DNA from: Paenibacillus wynnii
GTDB lineage: Bacteria; Bacillota; Bacilli; Paenibacillales; Paenibacillaceae
Direction of reading: 5' to 3'
Assembly (NCBI RefSeq): GCF_000757885.1
Contig: NZ_JQCR01000003.1
Coordinates: 1,302,001-1,366,000, forward strand
DNA: 64,000 nucleotides
Part shown: positions 58,320 through 64,000 of the stretch, one piece after another
Position numbering within the stretch: the first letter of the stretch is position 1
How the letters are laid out: every line of letters begins with the position of its first letter
Made by a program: the position numbers and the translations under genes
Notes under the pieces: model-generated
Seen by the model: the letters and a program-made list of their open reading frames with translations, nothing else
What the model was told of the DNA's origin: nothing
Database searches by the model: none

Positions 58320-60068
58320 TTGTTCTCTGTTCTGAAAAATCTCGGATGGTTCTTTCGCCGGGAAAAAAGACGTTATGTTATTGGTCTTGTCTTACTAATT
58401 GCAGCCGGCGTGCTGGAGCTTCTCCCTCCCCGTCTCTTAGGTAATGCCATAGACGAAATTGTGAGCGGTTCGATTACAGCTGTTTCGTTAACCAAGTATA
58501 TTGTCATGATCGTTGTCATGCTGCTTACGATCTACTGGATCACGTACATATGGATGCATAAACTATTCGGCGGCTCCAATCTCGTGGAACGCCTCCTGCG
58601 ATCCCGGTTTATGAATCATTTGATGTCGATGACCCCTTCGTTCTTCGAGCGCAACCGCACCGGTGATTTAATGGCCCGGGCAACGAATGATATTCGCGCA
58701 GTTTCAGCTACCGTAGGTTTCGGTATGTTGACCCTAGTGGACTCCACCATATTTCTCTCAGTCGTACTTCTGGCAATGGGTTTTCTAGTTAGCTGGAAGC
58801 TGACACTGGCAGCAGTATTGCCTCTTCCGCTAATCGCAGTAGCTATGATTTTCTATGGCAGAGCTATTCATGACCGGTATAGTCTTGCACAGGACGCCTT
58901 CGGGGATATGAATGATCAGGTACTCGAATCTGTATCGGGTGTGCGTGTTATCCGCGCGTATGTTCAGGAACGATTGGATGAGAAGCGATTCTCGGACATT
59001 ACGGAAGATGTATATCGTAAAAATATGGCCGTGGCCCGTGTCGATGCCTTTTTCGAACCCACCATTCGCTTATGTGTCGGGATGAGTTACATCATCGGTC
59101 TCACCTACGGGATTTACCTCGTCTTCCGCAATCAGATTACGTTAGGCGATCTCGTTTCCTTCAATATGTATCTCGGAATGATTGTATGGCCTATGTTCGC
59201 CATCGGTGAGCTGATTAATATTATGCAGCGCGGCGGTGCATCACTCGAGCGTATTGATGACACAACAAACACCAAACCCGACGTGATGGATGTAGCACAT
59301 CCGACTGAAGTTACTAGCCCAACCCGTATTGAGATGAATCAGGTCACCTTCCGCTACCCGACCTCAACCGTTGATAATCTAAGCAATGTTAGCTTGTCCC
59401 TATCCCAGGGCGAGACGCTTGGTATTGTAGGCCGTACCGGCAGCGGAAAATCAACGCTGTTGAAGCAGCTGCTTCATGAATATCCGACAGGTTCCGGCGA
59501 TATATTGATCTCCGGTGTGCCGATTGAACATATTACCCTAGACCGATTGCATAGCTGGATGGGTTACGTACCTCAGGAGCAGATCCTCTTCTCCAAAACC
59601 GTCCGTCAGAATATTCAATTTGGTTATGAGGATGCCAATGACGACCGGATTATGGAAGCCATCACCACAGCGGCCTTCCAAAGTGATCTCGGTACATTAT
59701 CCGATGGATTGGATACTTTAGTTGGGGAACGGGGCGTTTCCCTCTCTGGCGGACAAAAACAACGTGTCTCCCTCTCGCGGGCATTTATCTCCAATCCTGA
59801 TATTCTGATCCTTGACGATGCGCTTTCAGCGGTCGATGCACGTACAGAAGCCCGTATTATTGAGAACATCCGCAGTCAACGGGCCGGAAAGACAACTCTG
59901 ATCTCCACCCACCGACTTTCTGCCATTGAGCATGCCGATCAAATTGTTGTGTTGGATAATGGAGTTATTACAGAACGAGGTACCCACCAAGAGCTGTTAG
60001 ATCTAAATGGCTGGTACCGTGAGCAATATGATCGTCAGCAGGTGGAGAATAACTTATCAAATGACTAA
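58320..60068 (+). CDS. bmrC: Heterodimeric ABC exporter subunit, BmrC/YheI-like (degenerate site)
   Basis: This 582-aa half-transporter has six transmembrane helices and an ABC ATPase with Walker A GRTGSGKST, signature LSGGQKQR and Walker B ILILDDALSAVD. Asp replaces the catalytic Glu, marking the inactive-site partner of a heterodimer. B. subtilis BmrC/BmrD is a multidrug exporter of this type. The TTG start follows AAGGGA with 6-nt spacing. It lies downstream of an attenuator leader and 29 nt before its partner gene. Confidence 0.85.
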   Translation: MFSVLKNLGWFFRREKRRYVIGLVLLIAAGVLELLPPRLLGNAIDEIVSGSITAVSLTKYIVMIVVMLLTIYWITYIWMHKLFGGSNLVERLLRSRFMNHLMSMTPSFFERNRTGDLMARATNDIRAVSATVGFGMLTLVDSTIFLSVVLLAMGFLVSWKLTLAAVLPLPLIAVAMIFYGRAIHDRYSLAQDAFGDMNDQVLESVSGVRVIRAYVQERLDEKRFSDITEDVYRKNMAVARVDAFFEPTIRLCVGMSYIIGLTYGIYLVFRNQITLGDLVSFNMYLGMIVWPMFAIGELINIMQRGGASLERIDDTTNTKPDVMDVAHPTEVTSPTRIEMNQVTFRYPTSTVDNLSNVSLSLSQGETLGIVGRTGSGKSTLLKQLLHEYPTGSGDILISGVPIEHITLDRLHSWMGYVPQEQILFSKTVRQNIQFGYEDANDDRIMEAITTAAFQSDLGTLSDGLDTLVGERGVSLSGGQKQRVSLSRAFISNPDILILDDALSAVDARTEARIIENIRSQRAGKTTLISTHRLSAIEHADQIVVLDNGVITERGTHQELLDLNGWYREQYDRQQVENNLSND

Positions 60069-60096
60069 TCCAGCAAACTTTTAGGGGGTGTCACCG

Positions 60097-62172
60097 TTGA
60101 CACAAAGTACAGGCAAACGCCTGCTTCAATACGCATTAACTGCTAAGAAAACATTTATCTCGGCCCTTCTGCTGCTTTCCATCGGTGTAGGAGCAGAGCT
60201 TGCAGGCCCTTTTATCGCCAAAAATATGATCGATAATCACATGTTAGCCATCGAAAAACCCTACTTCCAGACAAACTCGCCGGACGAGGCGGCAGTTTAT
60301 AACGACAAGTTATATAAACGGGCCGACCGATTCGAGCCGGGTGAGAGCAAAGGCCAAGAAATCCGACTGCTTCAGGAGGGACGCAGCTTTTACTTTATTA
60401 ACGAACCTGTAGAACACCCTCAAGGCGAGCGAACTTACCGTGACGGCGAATTGCATATTGTACGCGGTGAGACTGAGGTTACTTATCCCGCAGTCAAACT
60501 ATCGGCGGATGAACTATTTGCCTTTTATAAACCTGAGCTTCCGGGTATTTATGAGCTGGTAGGATTGTACGCACTGTTTCTGGTCATATCGATCTTTGCT
60601 GAATTCGGTAAAACCTACTGGCTGCAATCTTCAGCCAATCAGGTTATTCGGAAGCTGCGAACCGATGTCTACGCGCATATTCAGCGTCTTCCTGTTTACT
60701 TTTTTGACAATCTGCCTGCGGGTAAGGTGGTATCCCGGGTAACCAATGATACTGAAGCCATTAAGGATCTGTTCATTGCGGTTCTATCCAATTTCAGCAC
60801 GGGTATTATCAATCTCATCGGTGTATATATCGCCTTGTTTCTGCTCGATTTGAAACTTGGTTTGGTTAGCTTGTTCATTGTGCCCATTCTGGTGATTTGG
60901 ATCGTGCTGTACCGTAAAGTTGCTACCAAATACAATACGATTATCCGCTCCAGATTAAGTGAGATTAACGCCATTATCAATGAATCCATTCAGGGGATGT
61001 CGATCATCCGTATATTCCGCCGCCAGAAGCAGCGTCGTGAAGAATTCGAGAACCTTAACGATGATTATTTAAAGTATCAGAATAAAATGCTTAACCTGAA
61101 TGCCTTCACCTCCCACAACTTGGTGAATTCCTTACGCAGTTTTTCTTTTGTACTTGTGTTATGGTATTTCGGCTTTGGCAGTCTAGGTGGCAATACTTTT
61201 GTTTCCTTAGGTGTCCTCTACGCCTTCGTAGATGTGCTCGGACGTATGTTTCATCCCATTACAGGGATGGTCAATCAGCTGGCTAACCTGGATACCTCGA
61301 TGGTATCTGCGGGTCGCTTGTTTACACTTATGGATGAACCCGGAGAACCCGTGACAGACGGCACCATGCCGCGATACAAGGGAAATGTGGTCTTTAAGGA
61401 TGTATCTTTTGCTTACAAAAAGGACTTCGTCCTGCGTGACATTTCATTCGAGGCCCGTCCAGGTCAAACGGTCGCACTTGTAGGGCATACAGGCTCCGGC
61501 AAAAGCTCAATCATCAACCTGCTGTTCCGTTTCTATGATCCTCAGCAAGGGTCAATTTCCATTGACGGTCAAGAGGTCCAGGATATGCCGAAGCAGTGGC
61601 TGCGCAGTCATATGGGTATTGTTCTGCAGGACCCTTATCTCTTCACGGGTACGATTGCTTCCAACGTAAGTCTTGGTGATGAAAGGATTTCACGCGAAAG
61701 AGTCGAACGGGCTTTACGAGAAGTAGGCGCAGATAAATTGCTGTCTCATCTACCGCTTGGGTTCGATGAACCTGTCGTAGAGAAAGGAAGCACCCTTTCC
61801 GCGGGACAGCGCCAGCTTATTTCCTTTGCACGCGCCCTTTCCTTCGACCCTGCGATCCTTATTCTAGATGAAGCTACCTCCAATATCGATACGGAGACGG
61901 AGAGCATCATTCAAGAGGCACTTGAGGTGCTGAAAAAAGGACGCACAACCTTTATCATTGCTCACCGGCTGTCCACGATTCGCAGTGCGGATCAGATTCT
62001 AGTGCTCCATCACGGTGAAATTGTAGAACGCGGCAACCATGATGAGCTAATGGCCCTTGGCGGCAGGTACTTCCGTATGTATCAACTTCAGGTGGGTGCC
62101 ATTACTGCAAGCAGCGGAGCTAATGACAAGCTTTCGCCAATTCTCCGTCCTTCTCCGGAAGGCAGCTTTTAA
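60097..62172 (+). CDS. bmrD: Heterodimeric ABC exporter subunit, BmrD/YheH-like
   Basis: This 691-aa half-transporter has six transmembrane helices and an extra ~100-residue extracytoplasmic insert after the first helix (~40-140), typical of YheH. The ATPase has Walker A GHTGSGKSS, signature LSAGQRQL (Gly-to-Ala) and Walker B ILILDEATSNID with catalytic Glu. The non-canonical LSAGQ and the partner's Asp form the degenerate site, while this Glu and the partner's LSGGQ form the active one. The TTG at 60097 follows AGGGGG with 8-nt spacing; the GTG at 60088 overlaps that site. Confidence 0.87.
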   Translation: MTQSTGKRLLQYALTAKKTFISALLLLSIGVGAELAGPFIAKNMIDNHMLAIEKPYFQTNSPDEAAVYNDKLYKRADRFEPGESKGQEIRLLQEGRSFYFINEPVEHPQGERTYRDGELHIVRGETEVTYPAVKLSADELFAFYKPELPGIYELVGLYALFLVISIFAEFGKTYWLQSSANQVIRKLRTDVYAHIQRLPVYFFDNLPAGKVVSRVTNDTEAIKDLFIAVLSNFSTGIINLIGVYIALFLLDLKLGLVSLFIVPILVIWIVLYRKVATKYNTIIRSRLSEINAIINESIQGMSIIRIFRRQKQRREEFENLNDDYLKYQNKMLNLNAFTSHNLVNSLRSFSFVLVLWYFGFGSLGGNTFVSLGVLYAFVDVLGRMFHPITGMVNQLANLDTSMVSAGRLFTLMDEPGEPVTDGTMPRYKGNVVFKDVSFAYKKDFVLRDISFEARPGQTVALVGHTGSGKSSIINLLFRFYDPQQGSISIDGQEVQDMPKQWLRSHMGIVLQDPYLFTGTIASNVSLGDERISRERVERALREVGADKLLSHLPLGFDEPVVEKGSTLSAGQRQLISFARALSFDPAILILDEATSNIDTETESIIQEALEVLKKGRTTFIIAHRLSTIRSADQILVLHHGEIVERGNHDELMALGGRYFRMYQLQVGAITASSGANDKLSPILRPSPEGSF

Positions 62173-62194
62173 TAGAACATAATTGAACTAATAG

Positions 62195-62230
62195 CCCTGA
62201 CCCCCTAGTATATGGAGTCAGGGTTTTATT
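62195..62230 (+). terminator. Terminator after the BmrD-like gene
   Basis: Stem CCCTGAC with GTCAGGG plus inner CC/GG pairs, followed by TTTTATTATTATT. Confidence 0.78.
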
Positions 62231-62297
62231 ATTATTGTAAGAGGAACATTCGTTCTGTATAATGTAAATTAATACATACGAGCGGAGTGATCAAACA

Positions 62298-63584
62298 TTG
62301 ATCAACTATTTAATATCCAAACAACAGGCTAGATTGTTTCTACTGCGACATCAACATCTGAGTTCTTCCACCTTACAAGGGTCAAAGCAAAGCATTTACG
62401 ATTATATCAGGCATGTGGGATGTATCCAATATGATCCGCTTAGCATTACCGGCCATAATCACGAACTCGTACTGCAGGCGCGCATCCCCGGTTTCACGCC
62501 AGATCTGGTGCAGGAGCTCCTGTATCAGGATCGGCTATTAGTCGATGGCTGGGATAAGAACATGTCTATTTATTGCACAGAGGATTGGCCTTATTTCCAG
62601 CGGAGCCGCGAACTGGCAGCAACACGATACGGAGGAAACAGTGAAATCATGGCCACCGTTGGCCGTGTACGCCAGGAACTTACGGAACGTGGTCCGCTCT
62701 CTTCCCTGGATATGGAGGGTAAAGACAAAATCAACTGGGCCTGGGCCCCCGCAAGGCTTTCCCGGGCAGCGCTGGAAAGCATGTATTTCTGGGGAGAAAT
62801 CGTCGTCCATCATCGAGTGCATACCCGCCGATATTATGACTTTACAGCCAAATTGCTGCCGGAGACTATCCTTAATGAGCAAGACCCTAATCAAACTGAA
62901 GATCAGTATTATGACTGGTACGTACTGCGCCGTATCGGCAGTATTGGACTTCAATGGAATAGATCCGGCGATGGTTGGCTGGGGATTAACGGATTGAAGA
63001 GTAAAGAAAGAACAATGGCCATTCAGCGGTTGCTGCATACGGATAGGATTAGAGAGGTCAACGTAGAAGGAATCAAGTTACCCTTCTATATCAGAACCAT
63101 AGATACTCCTGTTCTGGAAGAACTTTTACGAGATACCAATGAACAAGGCGAAGATTGTATAAGCACATTCTCTGCCGCTGCACTCGCTCCTTTGGATAAC
63201 TTGCTATGGGACCGCGAGCTCATTAAACAGCTCTTTAATTTCGAATATCGTTGGGAGGTATATAAGCCAGCAGCGGAGCGGAAATTCGGGTATTATGTAC
63301 TCCCTCTACTTTATGGAGATCGATTCGTAGGCAGATTTGAGCCGGTCACGGATAAGAAAAGCGGAATATTAACCATCATCAACTGGTGGTGGGAGCCGGA
63401 GGAATCCTTAACCCCGGATCTGACCGCCGCACTCAAGGAGGCTCTGATTTCACTGGCACGCTGCGTGAGAGCAAACTCCGTGCAGTTCCTGCCCGAAGTC
63501 GTAACTAAATCAGGATTACAGGAGCTTGTGAAGAGTGTCCAGGATATAGCAGTGCGTGAGTGTAGTTTGGGATTGGGGGAGTAA
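62298..63584 (+). CDS. YcaQ/AlkZ family winged-helix DNA glycosylase
   Basis: This 428-aa HTH_42-type protein has tandem winged-helix domains and a beta-barrel. CIQYDPLSITGHNHE contains a Q-x-D motif, which in the family distinguishes YcaQ-type (interstrand cross-link glycosylases) from AlkZ (Q-x-Q). It also has LLVDGWDKNMSIY and GRFEPVTDKKSG typical of the barrel. It is predicted to unhook DNA cross-links. TTG 62298 follows GGAGTGA with 9-nt spacing. The lipoprotein gene follows 1 nt after the stop. Confidence 0.87.
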   Translation: MINYLISKQQARLFLLRHQHLSSSTLQGSKQSIYDYIRHVGCIQYDPLSITGHNHELVLQARIPGFTPDLVQELLYQDRLLVDGWDKNMSIYCTEDWPYFQRSRELAATRYGGNSEIMATVGRVRQELTERGPLSSLDMEGKDKINWAWAPARLSRAALESMYFWGEIVVHHRVHTRRYYDFTAKLLPETILNEQDPNQTEDQYYDWYVLRRIGSIGLQWNRSGDGWLGINGLKSKERTMAIQRLLHTDRIREVNVEGIKLPFYIRTIDTPVLEELLRDTNEQGEDCISTFSAAALAPLDNLLWDRELIKQLFNFEYRWEVYKPAAERKFGYYVLPLLYGDRFVGRFEPVTDKKSGILTIINWWWEPEESLTPDLTAALKEALISLARCVRANSVQFLPEVVTKSGLQELVKSVQDIAVRECSLGLGE

Positions 63585-63585
63585 A

Positions 63586-64000
63586 GTGAATAAAAAAATA
63601 GCCATGGTTATTGTAATAACCGCCTTATGTTCCGTTGTAATAACGTCTTGTTCGAGTAAAGAAAGTATTGTGCAGGAGTCGGGCCTTTCAAAAGCCATGA
63701 GTGTAGCTATTGCCTACAAAAAACAAGAGCTTGAAGCCGTTCCACCCGATCATTCGAATGAGATTACACTGGAAGACATAACAAAAAAGGAAGCTATAAT
63801 AAAACCTTTAACCACAAAAGTCTTCTTTGAGGTTCAATCTGCCAGTCGTATGTATGCACGTGCCTTAAGAGTCGCATTAATTAAAAATAATGAGCTTAAA
63901 GTAACCTATATATCTTTTACAGAGAAAAGTGTAACAGCAGAATCCATAGATCTTACCTATACAGGCACTCTCCGTTTTGGAGATAGCAAAGAAGATAAAT
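63586..64000 (+). CDS. Lipoprotein of unknown function (partial, 3' end beyond window)
   Basis: GTG 63586 is preceded by GGGGGAG (spacing 4) and starts 1 nt after the upstream stop. The N-terminus MNKKIAMVIVITALCSVV then ITSCSS is a lipoprotein signal peptide with lipobox VITSC (Cys ~23). At least 115 more residues follow with no stop in the window: a polar, beta-rich region (KVFFEVQSASRMYARALRVAL, LKVTYISFTEK, ESIDLTYTGTLRFG). I do not recognise a family. Confidence 0.75.
   Translation, partial: MNKKIAMVIVITALCSVVITSCSSKESIVQESGLSKAMSVAIAYKKQELEAVPPDHSNEITLEDITKKEAIIKPLTTKVFFEVQSASRMYARALRVALIKNNELKVTYISFTEKSVTAESIDLTYTGTLRFGDSKEDK

Overview
This window reads as chromosome of a spore-forming Firmicute, most likely Paenibacillus. 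The evidence is moderate GC, strong GGAGG-type ribosome binding sites, sporulation genes (cotE, spoVK, a Spo0E-like remnant), a LexA/YneA SOS pair with Bacillus-type boxes, GlnR-controlled glnRA, and Bacillus-like synteny in the order mutS-mutL-miaA-hfq-spoVK-hflX-ynbB-glnR-glnA. The genus is an inference from gene order and protein character; no search was run.

Layout. 1-7.4 kb: a partial tyrosine phosphatase, thiN, an NlpC/P60 hydrolase, an atypical OmpR-type regulator with a degenerate receiver, a ThiF/MoeB E1-like enzyme, a YfmM-like ABC-F ATPase, and a Ser/Thr kinase fused to a degenerate MinD/ParA-like domain. 7.5-11.7 kb: a tightly overlapping six-gene minus-strand operon (Fpg-family glycosylase, endonuclease IV, cyclic-phosphate receiver protein, thioredoxin-like protein, YlmA-like ABC ATPase, RlmM-like methyltransferase). 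11.7-19.3 kb: HAD phosphatases, RNase Z, B12-dependent methionine synthase and small proteins. 19.3-22.8 kb: divergent yneA/lexA with five SOS boxes, an L,D-transpeptidase and small hypothetical genes. 22.8-42 kb: the conserved glnA...cotE block on the minus strand, including a class A PBP and an inserted, very GC-rich amidoligase-like gene between mutS and cotE. 42-49 kb: an HD-GYP protein, an ArAE exporter, an SsuABC-type importer and a lipoprotein alpha-amylase. 49-64 kb: an RsgA-type GTPase with a long leader, HAD, ArsR-type regulator, YpdA reductase, single and heterodimeric ABC exporters (BmrCD-like) with an attenuator leader, a YcaQ-type glycosylase, and a lipoprotein cut by the window end.

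The strongest candidates for undescribed biology are non-coding. (1) A dispersed imperfect palindrome of about 110-180 bp, with two full copies whose inner stems differ in sequence but keep pairing, plus one half copy. (2) Two leaders combining a sigma-A promoter, a short ORF with its own ribosome binding site and intrinsic terminator(s), upstream of the BmrCD-like exporter and of rsgA. (3) A perfect 13-bp inverted repeat that buries the spoVK ribosome binding site. All structures were found by eye and have not been folded or searched.
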